Of a stretch of DNA of 64,000 nucleotides, positions 44,055 through 53,120 are shown piece after piece. Origin of the DNA: Guyparkeria sp. GTDB lineage: Bacteria > Pseudomonadota > Gammaproteobacteria > Halothiobacillales > Halothiobacillaceae. A program made the translations under genes and the position numbers. The stretch spans positions 1-64,000 of the forward strand of contig JAGXGL010000021.1 in assembly GCA_024636755.1 (NCBI GenBank), read 5' to 3'. Within the stretch, counting starts at the first letter, position 1. Every line of letters begins with the position of its first letter. The notes below the pieces were generated by a model, which was not told the DNA's origin, did not search any database, and was given only the letters and a program-made list of their open reading frames with translations.

Positions 44055-44549
44055 TCAGGCTCGGTCAATATCGTCCAGCGCTCGAACCACCGCCGGCGGA
44101 ACGAAGTCGGTGACATCACCACCGAGGCGCGCCAGTTCACGCACGATACTCGACGAGATGAACCCAAGATCTTCGGCCGGGGAAAGAAACACGGTTTCGA
44201 GTTCACTGTTGAGTCGTCGATTGATGGCAGCCAGCTGAATTTCGTACTCGAAATCACTCACCGCGCGCAATCCCCGCACCAGGGCGGTGGCCCCCACCTC
44301 GGCGGCAAAGTCCACCAACAGACCATCGAACGAGCCCACCCGAATCGCACCGGTCTCGTCCCCGATCGCCTCTTCGACCAGGGTGCGTCGCTTTTCCAGG
44401 GAGAAAAGGGTTTGCTTGCCCGAATCACCGGCGACGGCAACGATCACCTCGTCGAACAGCCGGGCGGCACGATGGGCGAGATCGACATGTCCATACGTGA
44501 TCGGATCGAACGTGCCCGGATAGACCGCGATGCGTTTCTTGCGTGTCAT
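44055..44549 (-). CDS. coaD: Phosphopantetheine adenylyltransferase
   Basis: CoaD joins ATP and 4'-phosphopantetheine to make dephospho-CoA, the next-to-last step of coenzyme A synthesis. The 164-residue protein has the nucleotidyltransferase motif YPGTFDPITYGHVDL (T/HxGH site), the substrate loop VRGLRAVSDFEYE, and ISSSIVRELARLGGDV near the end. It belongs to a leftward group with the ferredoxin. Confidence 0.97.
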   Translation of the reverse strand: MTRKKRIAVYPGTFDPITYGHVDLAHRAARLFDEVIVAVAGDSGKQTLFSLEKRRTLVEEAIGDETGAIRVGSFDGLLVDFAAEVGATALVRGLRAVSDFEYEIQLAAINRRLNSELETVFLSPAEDLGFISSSIVRELARLGGDVTDFVPPAVVRALDDIDRA

Positions 44550-44601
44550 GCAGAAGCCCCCGATGGACTGAGGTCGAAAGCGGATCGGGTGCAGGCCCGG
44601 A

Positions 44602-45387
44602 TCAGGAAAGAATCATGTGAATGCCCAGACCCATCAGCACAAAGGCGAAGATGCGTTTGAGCATCAGGGCCGGCAATATCTGCGCGAGTTTGGCACCGAT
44701 GGGGGCGAAAAGCACCGAGAACACGGCAATACCCGCCAGTGCCGGCAGGTACACGTAGCCGGCCGTCATCTCGGGCAGACCCGCGATGGTCCAGCCGCTG
44801 ACAATGTACCCGGCCGCGCCGAAGAACGCGGTCGGCAGGGTCAGCGAGGCGCTGGTCGCAATCGCGTTACGAGCGGTGACGTTGCAGTAGAGGAAGAACG
44901 GGGTCGTCATTGCGCCGCCGCCCATGCCCATGATCGAGGCGATCGCCCCGAAGGTGCTCGATACCCCGGTGAGCGGGACGATTCCGGGAAGCTGCCGACT
45001 GGCCGGCGGCGTCTTGCCGAAGGCCATCTGCAGGGCCACCGCGATCTCGAGCACGCCGAAGACAATCTTGAGCACGTTGCCGGGCAGGTAATGCGCCACC
45101 GTCGAGCCCAGAATAGCCCCGAGCGCCATCCCCGGCGCAAACCGCGCGAACACGTCCCAGAGCACGCCCCCGTGCCGGTGGTGGCTGTATACCGAGGTAA
45201 TCGAGGCAAACACGATAGCCGCCAATGACGTGCCGATCGCGATATGCACCAGATGGGGGCCGCTGATACCGATGGTCGGAAAGATCATCAGCAGGACGGG
45301 CACCATGATCAGTCCGCCACCAATGCCGAGCAGGCCGGCGGCCACTCCACCGACGATGCCGAGGATGGCGAACAACAGGTATTCCAT
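44602..45387 (-). CDS. TauE/SafE-family anion exporter
   Basis: This 261-residue inner-membrane protein has about eight hydrophobic helices and the TauE/SafE repeat, seen as VAAGLLGIGGGLIMVPVLL in the first half and ASIMGMGGGAMTTPFFLY in the second. Members export sulfite, sulfoacetate or related organic anions. The substrate cannot be told from the sequence. The start is the ATG at 45387, preceded by AGGGAGG. It lies 27 bp after lpdA on the same strand and may be transcribed with the pyruvate dehydrogenase genes. Confidence 0.9.
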   Translation of the reverse strand: MEYLLFAILGIVGGVAAGLLGIGGGLIMVPVLLMIFPTIGISGPHLVHIAIGTSLAAIVFASITSVYSHHRHGGVLWDVFARFAPGMALGAILGSTVAHYLPGNVLKIVFGVLEIAVALQMAFGKTPPASRQLPGIVPLTGVSSTFGAIASIMGMGGGAMTTPFFLYCNVTARNAIATSASLTLPTAFFGAAGYIVSGWTIAGLPEMTAGYVYLPALAGIAVFSVLFAPIGAKLAQILPALMLKRIFAFVLMGLGIHMILS

Positions 45388-45414
45388 TCGCGTCCTCCCT
45401 TTGCCGGCGCCCAA

Positions 45415-47187
45415 TCAGCGTTTCTTGGGCGGCAGCAGGTCCGTGATGGTGCCTTCGGCCATCTCGGCGGCGAAGCCAAGGGTCTCCGACAGGGTGGGGT
45501 GGGGATGGATCGTCAAGCCGATGTCGGCCATGTCCGCGCCCATCTCGATCGCCAGCATGGCTTCTGCGATCAACTCGCCGGCGTTGGGGCCGACGATGCC
45601 CGCGCCGAGCAGGCGGTGGGTCTTCTTGCAGAACAAGGCCTTGGTAAGACCTTCGTCGCGGCCAAGACTCAGCGATCGGCCTGAGGCGGCCCAGGGGAAG
45701 GCGCCTTTCTCGTACTCGACACCCTCGGCCTTGAGCTCGTCCTCGGTCTTGCCGGCCCAGGCGACCTCCGGATCGGTGTAGGCCACGCTGGGAATCCCCA
45801 TCGGCGTGAAGGCCGACGGCAGACCACAGATCACCTCGGCGGCGACCTTGCCCTCGTGCACCGCCTTGTGGGCCAGCATCGGCTGACCGACCACGTCGCC
45901 GATCGCATGGATATGCTCGACGTTGGTCCGCATCCGCTCGTCGACGGCGATGAAGCCGCGCTCGTCGACCGATACGCCGGCCTTGTCCGCATCGATCTTC
46001 TTGCCGTTCGGCGCGCGACCAACGGCGACCAGAATGCGATCGAAAACAGCCGTTTCCGGTGTGTTTTTGCCCTCGAAGGTGACATGAAGGCCATCTTTCT
46101 TGGCCTCGACATTGGTCACCTTCGAGCCGAGGAAAATGTCCTGGTAGCGCTTCTTGAGGATCTTCAGCAACGGACGGGTCAGGTCCTTGTCGGCCCCCGG
46201 GATAATGGTGTCGGCCAGTTCGACGATCGAAATATCGGCGCCGAGCGAATCATAGACCTGCGCCATTTCCAGACCGATGATGCCGCCGCCGATGACCAGC
46301 ATTTTGCCCGGCACTTCCTCGAGTTCGAGAGCGTCGGTGGAGTCCATCACGCGCGGGTCGTCGTGCGGAATGAACGGCAGCTTCACCGGCTGGGAGCCGG
46401 CGGCGACGATGGCGTTGTCGAACCGGACCAGGGTTTCCTTGCCATCGTCATCGGTGACCGCGACGTGGTGCGGATCGACGAAACGGCCGTAACCGCGCAC
46501 GATCTGCACCTTGCGTTGCTTGGCCAGGGCCTCGAGGCCACCGGTGAGCTTCTTGATCGTCTTTTCCTTGAAGCCGCGCAGCTTGTCCAGATCGATCTTG
46601 GGCTCGGCGAATGTCACACCGTGCGCGCCCATCGAGCGGGTTTCGTTGAGCACTTCGGAGACGTGCAGCAACGCCTTGGACGGAATGCAGCCGACATTCA
46701 GGCACACGCCGCCGATGACGGGATAGCGCTCGATCAGCACCACCTTCTTGCCCAGATCCGCGGCGCGGAAGGCGGAGGTGTAGCCGCCCGGGCCGCCACC
46801 CAGGACGCAAATCTCGCACTCGACGTCGGCCTTGGCGTCGGTGGCTGCGGCAGCAGCGGGTGCGGCCGACTTGTCTTCCTCGGTCGGGGCAGGGGCTGTC
46901 TCGGCCGGTGCATCGGCCTTGTCGTCCTTGTCGTCCGTGCCATCGGCTGCGGCGGGCTCGTACTTGGCGATCGGCTTGCCGGTGCGGACCTTGTCGCCCA
47001 CGCCGACCAGCATCTCGGTGATCGTGCCGGCGGCGGGTGCCGGGATCTCCATGGTGGCCTTGTCGGTCTCCAGGGTGATCAACGAGTCTTCGGCCTCGAC
47101 GGCGTCGCCGGCCTCGACCAGCACCTCGATGATCTCGACTTCGTCAAAGTTGCCGATGTCCGGCAGGTTGATGGTTTCGATGGTCAT
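45415..47187 (-). CDS. lpdA: Dihydrolipoyl dehydrogenase with N-terminal lipoyl domain
   Basis: This E3 subunit of the pyruvate dehydrogenase complex reoxidises dihydrolipoamide with FAD and NAD. At 590 residues it is longer than the classic enzyme because a complete lipoyl domain (residues 1-80, lipoylated Lys in [10 protein letters not shown]) and an Ala/Pro/acidic linker precede the flavoprotein. The redox disulfide is [16 protein letters not shown] binding is at [12 protein letters not shown], and the catalytic His-Glu is in IHPHPTLSE. Such lipoyl-E3 fusions occur in Neisseria and other proteobacteria. It is the third gene of aceE-aceF-lpdA, 10 bp after aceF. Confidence 0.96.
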   Translation of the reverse strand: MTIETINLPDIGNFDEVEIIEVLVEAGDAVEAEDSLITLETDKATMEIPAPAAGTITEMLVGVGDKVRTGKPIAKYEPAAADGTDDKDDKADAPAETAPAPTEEDKSAAPAAAAATDAKADVECEICVLGGGPGGYTSAFRAADLGKKVVLIERYPVIGGVCLNVGCIPSKALLHVSEVLNETRSMGAHGVTFAEPKIDLDKLRGFKEKTIKKLTGGLEALAKQRKVQIVRGYGRFVDPHHVAVTDDDGKETLVRFDNAIVAAGSQPVKLPFIPHDDPRVMDSTDALELEEVPGKMLVIGGGIIGLEMAQVYDSLGADISIVELADTIIPGADKDLTRPLLKILKKRYQDIFLGSKVTNVEAKKDGLHVTFEGKNTPETAVFDRILVAVGRAPNGKKIDADKAGVSVDERGFIAVDERMRTNVEHIHAIGDVVGQPMLAHKAVHEGKVAAEVICGLPSAFTPMGIPSVAYTDPEVAWAGKTEDELKAEGVEYEKGAFPWAASGRSLSLGRDEGLTKALFCKKTHRLLGAGIVGPNAGELIAEAMLAIEMGADMADIGLTIHPHPTLSETLGFAAEMAEGTITDLLPPKKR

Positions 47188-47197
47188 CCGGTGCTCC

Positions 47198-48544
47198 TTA
47201 CAGCATCAGTTCGCGAAGATCGGTGAGCGTGCGCGAGAGCGTGGTCATGAACCGCGCGCCCTCGGCGCCATCGATGACGCGGTGATCGTAGGACAACGCC
47301 AGCGGCAGCATCAGGCGCGGCACGAAGTCTGAACCATCCCAGACCGGCTGCATGCTGGCCTTGGACACCCCGAGGATGCCCACTTCCGGACCGTTGACGA
47401 TTGGCGTGAACTGGGTGCCGCCGATGCCCCCGAGGCTGGAGACCGAGAACGTACCGCCGGAGAGGTCCTCACCGGTCAGCTTGCCGTTTCGGGCACGCTC
47501 CGAGATGGCCATCAGTTCCTCGGAGAGCTCGAAGATCCCCTTCTTGTCGACATCGCGCACCACCGGCACCAGCAGCCCTTTGGGGGTATCCACGGCCACG
47601 CCGAGGTTGATGTACTGCTTGACGATCAGCTTCTCGCCATCGGGCGCGAGCGAGGCATTCATGTGCGGGAACTCGCGCAGCACGTGCGCCAGCGCCTTGA
47701 GCACGAACACGAGCGGCGTCATCTTGATGCCGGCCTTCTCAGCGCGCGGCTTGAGTGACTTGCGGAAGGCCTCGACCTCGGTGATATCCGTTTCGTCGAA
47801 CTGCGTGACGTGCGGAATGTTCAACCAAGCAGTCGAGAGATGCTTGCCGGAAAGCTTCTTGATGCGTGAGAGCGGCTTTTCCTCGATCTCGCCGAACTGG
47901 GAGAAGTCGATCTCCGGCAGCGGCGGGATGCCCGCCCCGGTAGCCGCCCCGCCCTTGGCCACGCCTTCCATCACCGTCTTGATCGCGCCTTCGACGTCTT
48001 CCTGCCGGATGCGGCCCTTGGGACCGGTGCCAGTGACATTGGCCAGGTCCACGCCCAGTTTTCGGGCGAAAACACGCACCGATGGACTGGCGTGGAAGGC
48101 CGCACCGGCACTCTGGCGATTGACGGGCGCGGGTGTCTGCGGCGCCTGGGCCGCGGGCTCGGCGGGCTTCTCGCCAGCCGGTACCGGCTTCTCGGTCTCG
48201 GCCGGTTTCTCGTCCGGCTTTGCCTCGGCTGACTCTTCCTTGGTCGACTCTTCCTGGCTTGCCGCTTCTTGGCTCGAGGGCGTTTCGGCGTCGTCTCCGG
48301 AATCTTCCTCGGCCTCGATCTCGGCGATCAGGTCTCCTTGTTTCAGGGAGTCGTCCACCTTGACCAGCACCTTCTTGATCTCGCCCGCGTAGGGGGACGG
48401 GATCTCCATCGTGGCCTTGTCGGACTCCAGCGTGATCAGCGAGTCTTCCTTTTCCACCCGGTCGCCGGGCGAGATCAGCACCTCGATAACCGGGGTGTTG
48501 TCGTAATTGCCGATATCGGGGAGGGTGATCGACTTGATGGCCAT
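47198..48544 (-). CDS. aceF: Pyruvate dehydrogenase E2, dihydrolipoamide acetyltransferase
   Basis: This E2 core of the complex transfers acetyl groups from lipoyl-Lys to CoA. The 448 residues comprise one lipoyl domain (1-80, Lys in [10 protein letters not shown]), a long Glu/Ala/Pro linker (about 80-155), the peripheral subunit-binding domain ([19 protein letters not shown]) and the catalytic domain ending in [15 protein letters not shown] with the active His and Asp. E. coli E2 has three lipoyl domains; here one lies on E2 and another on E3. Confidence 0.96.
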   Translation of the reverse strand: MAIKSITLPDIGNYDNTPVIEVLISPGDRVEKEDSLITLESDKATMEIPSPYAGEIKKVLVKVDDSLKQGDLIAEIEAEEDSGDDAETPSSQEAASQEESTKEESAEAKPDEKPAETEKPVPAGEKPAEPAAQAPQTPAPVNRQSAGAAFHASPSVRVFARKLGVDLANVTGTGPKGRIRQEDVEGAIKTVMEGVAKGGAATGAGIPPLPEIDFSQFGEIEEKPLSRIKKLSGKHLSTAWLNIPHVTQFDETDITEVEAFRKSLKPRAEKAGIKMTPLVFVLKALAHVLREFPHMNASLAPDGEKLIVKQYINLGVAVDTPKGLLVPVVRDVDKKGIFELSEELMAISERARNGKLTGEDLSGGTFSVSSLGGIGGTQFTPIVNGPEVGILGVSKASMQPVWDGSDFVPRLMLPLALSYDHRVIDGAEGARFMTTLSRTLTDLRELML

Positions 48545-48614
48545 CAGCCTGTCTCCATGAAAGGTTGCATGCGCGTCCGCGTCTTTTTGCGGGCGTCGGA
48601 TCGAATGGGGCCGG

Positions 48615-48645
48615 TGCCCCGCGTCATGCCGGCATGAGCGGGGCA
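48615..48645 (-). other. Strong hairpin in the aceE-aceF gap
   Basis: A 31-nt near-perfect hairpin with 15 paired bases and one bulge (48615-48622 with 48638-48645; 48624-48630 with 48631-48637) lies in the 114-bp spacer. No T tract follows, so it is more likely an mRNA processing or stability element, or a repeat-type palindrome, than a terminator. Confidence 0.6.
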
Positions 48646-48658
48646 GGGGCGGTAGGTC

Positions 48659-51316
48659 TTAGCGCTCGATCGGCGGGCCGCAGTCCGGATCGATGTCGTA
48701 TTTCTTGATCGCCTCGGTGACCTTGGTGGCCGGGATGGTGCCTTCGTCGGCCAGGGCCTTGAGCGCGGCGACCACGATGTGGGCGGCATCGACTTCGAAG
48801 AAGCGACGCAGTGCCGCGCGGGTATCGGAACGGCCGTAGCCGTCGGTGCCCAGGATGGTGAACGAATTTGGCACGAATCGACGGATCTGATCCGGGTAGG
48901 CCTGGATGTAGTCAGTCGCCGCGATAACCGGGGCGTTGCGTTCCTCAAGGGCGGCGGTGATGTACGGCGTCTTGGGATCGGCTTCTGGGTGCAGCCGGTT
49001 GTGCCGTTCGCAGGCCTGACCTTCGCGGGCCAGCTCGGTAAAGCTGGTTGCCGACCAGACATCGGCCGCTATTTTCCAGTCGCCCTCGAGCATCACGGCC
49101 GCGGTCTCGGCCTCGCGCAGGATGGTGCCGGAACCCATCAGCTGGACACGGTTCTTAAGTTTCTTCTTGCTCTCGCGCAGGCGATAGGCGCCCTTGAGAA
49201 CGCCTTCCTCGATACCCTCGGGCATCGCGGGGTGGGCGTAGTTCTCGTTCATCGCGGTGATGTAGTAGTAGCAATCCTGCTTTTCCTCGACCATCGCCTG
49301 CAGGCCATCACGGATGATGATGGCCATCTCGTAGCCGTAGGTCGGATCGAAGACGCGGCAGCTGGGCACGACCGAGAACATCATGATGTTGTGGCCGTCG
49401 TTGTGCTGCAGACCCTCGCCCTCGAGCGTGGTCCGGCCGGCGGTCGCCCCAATCAGGAAGCCACGCGCCCGGATGTCGCCCGCCAGCCAGGCCAGATCGC
49501 CCACGCGCTGGTAGCCGAACATCGAGTAGTAGATGTAGAACGGCACCATCGCCTCACCGTAGTTGGCGTAGGCGGTGGCCGCGGCCAGCCACGAGGACAT
49601 GGAGCCGGCCTCGTTGATGCCTTCCTGCAGCACCTGGCCGTTGGCCGCCTGCTTGTACCAGGCCACCTGGTCCGAATCGACCGGCTCGTAGAGCTGACCG
49701 GCGGGGTCGTAGATACCCACCTGGCGGAACAACCCCTCGAGACCGAAGGTGCGGGCCTCGTCCGGGATGATCGGCACGACGCGCTTGCCGAGCTTCTTGT
49801 CGCGCAAGATCATCGCCAGGATGCGACCGAAGAGCATGGTCGAGGACATCTCGCGCTCGCCGGTGCCCTTGAGGATCATGTCGAAGGCCTTGAGCTCCGG
49901 TGCCGGGATGGACTCGGCGCGGTCGACGCGGGAGGGCAGGTAGCCGCCCAGCTCCTTGCGCCGCTCGTTCATGTACTTGATCAGCTCGTGGCTGTCGTCC
50001 GGCTTGTAGAACGGCACGTTCTTTTCGAGCTGCTCGTCGGAGATCGGCAAGCCGAAACGGTCGCGAAAGTACTTCAGCCCGTCGTTGTCCAACTTCTTTT
50101 GCTGGTGGGCGGTCATCGCGCCTTCGCCGAACGGGCCCATGCCGTAACCCTTGATGGTCTTGGCGATGATGACGGTCGGCTTGCCCTTGCAGTCGTTGGC
50201 CGCCTTGTAGGCCGCGTACATCTTGCGCGGGCTGTGGCCACCACGGGTGAGCGAGAAGATCTCGTCGTCGGTCATGTTCTTGACCAGCTCGGCGGTCTCC
50301 GGGTACTTGCCGAAGAAGTGCTCGCGGACGAAGGCGCCATCCTTGGCCTTGTAGGCCTGATATTCGCCGTCGGGAACTTCCATCATCCGTTCCATCAGCT
50401 TGCCCGACTTGTCGCGAGCCAGCAGCTCGTCCCAGCCCGGCCCCCAGATGACCTTGATCACGTTCCAGCCGGCGCCACGGAAGCTACCCTCGAGTTCCTG
50501 GATGATCTTGCCGTTGCCGCGAACCGGGCCATCGAGGCGCTGCAGGTTGGCGTTGACGATGAAGACCAGATTGTCGAGCTTCTCGCGCACGGCCAGGCCG
50601 ATGGCGCCGAGTGATTCCGGCTCGTCCATCTCGCCATCACCGAGGAAGGCGTAGACCTTGCGGCTGTTGATCTTGCCGAAACCGCGCGCGTCCATGTATT
50701 TCATGAAGCGTGCCTGGTAGATCGCCATCAGCGGCCCCAGGCCCATGGAGACGGTCGGGAACTGCCAGAAGTTCGGCATCAGCCAGGGGTGCGGGTAGGA
50801 GCTCAGTCCATCCTTGTGCGCTTCCTGGCGGTAGTTGAGCAGCTGGTCTTCGGTGATGCGTCCCTCGAGGTACGCCCGGGCGTACATCCCCGGCGCGACG
50901 TGACCCTGGAAGAACACCATGTCGGCGCCTTCCGGGTGGTCGTGACCCTTGAAGAAGTGGTTCAGGGCGACCTCGTACATGGTCGCGCTGGACTGATAGG
51001 AGGCGATGTGGCCGCCGACCGAGCTTTCCTTGTTGGCCCGCACCACGATCGCCATGGCGTTCCAGCGGATCAGGGCGCGCAGGCGCTGCTCGATCTGACG
51101 GTCGCCGGGATACTGCGGCTCGTTCTCGGGCGGAATGGTGTTGATGTAGGGGGTGGTCGCGGAGTAGGGGGTGTCGATGCCGTGCTGGCGCGCCAGCTCG
51201 ATCATGTTGCCAATCAAATGGCGGGCCTTTTCCGTCCCTTCAAAGCTGACCACTGCCTCGAGTGCGTCGAGCCATTCCCGGGTTTCCTGCGGATCCTGAT
51301 CGATGTAATCGGTCAC
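48659..51316 (-). CDS. aceE: Pyruvate dehydrogenase E1 component (homodimeric)
   Basis: AceE decarboxylates pyruvate with thiamine diphosphate and passes the two-carbon unit to the E2 lipoyl group. The 885-residue protein is the single-chain E. coli type. It has NTIPPENEPQYPGD near the start, GGHIASYQSSATMYEV, the thiamine-diphosphate motif GDGEMDEPES ... NLQRLDGPVRGNGK, and active-site loop residues around EGEGLQHNDGHN. I chose GTG at 51316 because GAGGA lies correctly before it; another GTG at 51322 touches that site. It is divergent from argG. Confidence 0.97.
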   Translation of the reverse strand: MTDYIDQDPQETREWLDALEAVVSFEGTEKARHLIGNMIELARQHGIDTPYSATTPYINTIPPENEPQYPGDRQIEQRLRALIRWNAMAIVVRANKESSVGGHIASYQSSATMYEVALNHFFKGHDHPEGADMVFFQGHVAPGMYARAYLEGRITEDQLLNYRQEAHKDGLSSYPHPWLMPNFWQFPTVSMGLGPLMAIYQARFMKYMDARGFGKINSRKVYAFLGDGEMDEPESLGAIGLAVREKLDNLVFIVNANLQRLDGPVRGNGKIIQELEGSFRGAGWNVIKVIWGPGWDELLARDKSGKLMERMMEVPDGEYQAYKAKDGAFVREHFFGKYPETAELVKNMTDDEIFSLTRGGHSPRKMYAAYKAANDCKGKPTVIIAKTIKGYGMGPFGEGAMTAHQQKKLDNDGLKYFRDRFGLPISDEQLEKNVPFYKPDDSHELIKYMNERRKELGGYLPSRVDRAESIPAPELKAFDMILKGTGEREMSSTMLFGRILAMILRDKKLGKRVVPIIPDEARTFGLEGLFRQVGIYDPAGQLYEPVDSDQVAWYKQAANGQVLQEGINEAGSMSSWLAAATAYANYGEAMVPFYIYYSMFGYQRVGDLAWLAGDIRARGFLIGATAGRTTLEGEGLQHNDGHNIMMFSVVPSCRVFDPTYGYEMAIIIRDGLQAMVEEKQDCYYYITAMNENYAHPAMPEGIEEGVLKGAYRLRESKKKLKNRVQLMGSGTILREAETAAVMLEGDWKIAADVWSATSFTELAREGQACERHNRLHPEADPKTPYITAALEERNAPVIAATDYIQAYPDQIRRFVPNSFTILGTDGYGRSDTRAALRRFFEVDAAHIVVAALKALADEGTIPATKVTEAIKKYDIDPDCGPPIER

Positions 51317-51644
51317 AAGCACTCCTCAAAGCTGTCGTTGGGCGCGTCCGAAATCCCCACAAAGCGCCTCATGGCGGGGTTTCGATGGTCGCACCGGACC
51401 AAAATTTGCGCCTCATTATGCGCGATTACGCCGCGTTTTCCTATGCACGAGCGCATGGAGAAGCCGTTTCACGCCCCTTTTCAGGGACGCAAGCAATCAG
51501 AAGAGTGCCATATTGACGGCCCTGGGAGTGGCGTAATCGGGGGATTGAAAATCCCTATGCCCTGTCAAGGCGCAGCGGTGTCTATATAATGGCGCGATCT
51601 CGTGCCAAGCACATCGCAAACACAAATCGAAATCAGGAGTTCTG
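51317..51644. other. Divergent control region of aceE and argG
   Basis: This 328-bp gap has no gene. It contains the argG promoter near the right end. On the aceE side a CATAAT-like -10 (near 51415, minus strand) lies before the aceE leader, but no clear -35 accompanies it. No regulator site could be assigned with confidence. Confidence 0.5.
51562..51590 (+). promoter_or_regulatory. Sigma-70 promoter of argG
   Basis: A -10 TATAAT (51585-51590) is 17 bp from the -35 CTGTCA (51562-51567). The start near 51597 gives a 48-nt leader with the ribosome site AGGAG before the argG ATG. Confidence 0.75.
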
Positions 51645-52880
<1,236 letters not shown>

Positions 52881-53045
52881 GCGGTTGGAAGGGTGTCCCG
52901 GCAGCAAACCGGGCTCCCTCCCGGCGCAACGGGGGACGAGCCGACCGGTACCCGAAAGGGTGTGATTCACAGGCAAGGGATGTCTGGCATGCAGCGAGTG
53001 GCAAACCGCAGGGAAATGGTCGCCAAAAAGGTATCTCCGCTGATA
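52881..53045 (+). other. Structured non-coding region after argG
   Basis: This stretch before the argG terminator can form several hairpins, among them accc-gaaa-gggt with a GNRA loop (52950-52961) and cccgg/ccggg near 52900. It may be the argG 3' UTR. A cyclic-di-GMP riboswitch was considered because a GGDEF-EAL gene follows, but the GEMM core was not found. The function is unknown. Confidence 0.35.
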
Positions 53046-53046
53046 G

Positions 53047-53082
53047 GGCGGGTCGTGGCGATGGTCACGGCCCGCCTTTTTT
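53047..53082 (+). terminator. Terminator of argG
   Basis: An 11-bp stem (53047-53057 with 53066-53076, one G-T pair) with an 8-base loop is followed by six T residues. It lies before the start of the GGDEF-EAL gene and shows that gene has its own promoter downstream. Confidence 0.85.
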
Positions 53083-53120
53083 GTGTCATCGGTGCCACCA
53101 GCCGAGCGGGGGTTGGTTTG

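Noticed and set aside
48779-50614. 611-codon open frame antisense to aceE
   Set aside because: Shadow of a conserved gene; no motif seen.
52893-53120. Longer N-terminus for the first GGDEF-EAL protein
   Set aside because: The frame crosses the argG terminator, and the signal peptide begins right after the ATG at 53121.
52930-53120. Cyclic-di-GMP-I (GEMM) or fluoride riboswitch before the GGDEF-EAL gene
   Set aside because: Fragments such as a GAAA-capped stem and GGCGATGG are present, but the conserved GEMM core (GACGCAAAGCC) and the crcB core are not, so no known class is claimed.
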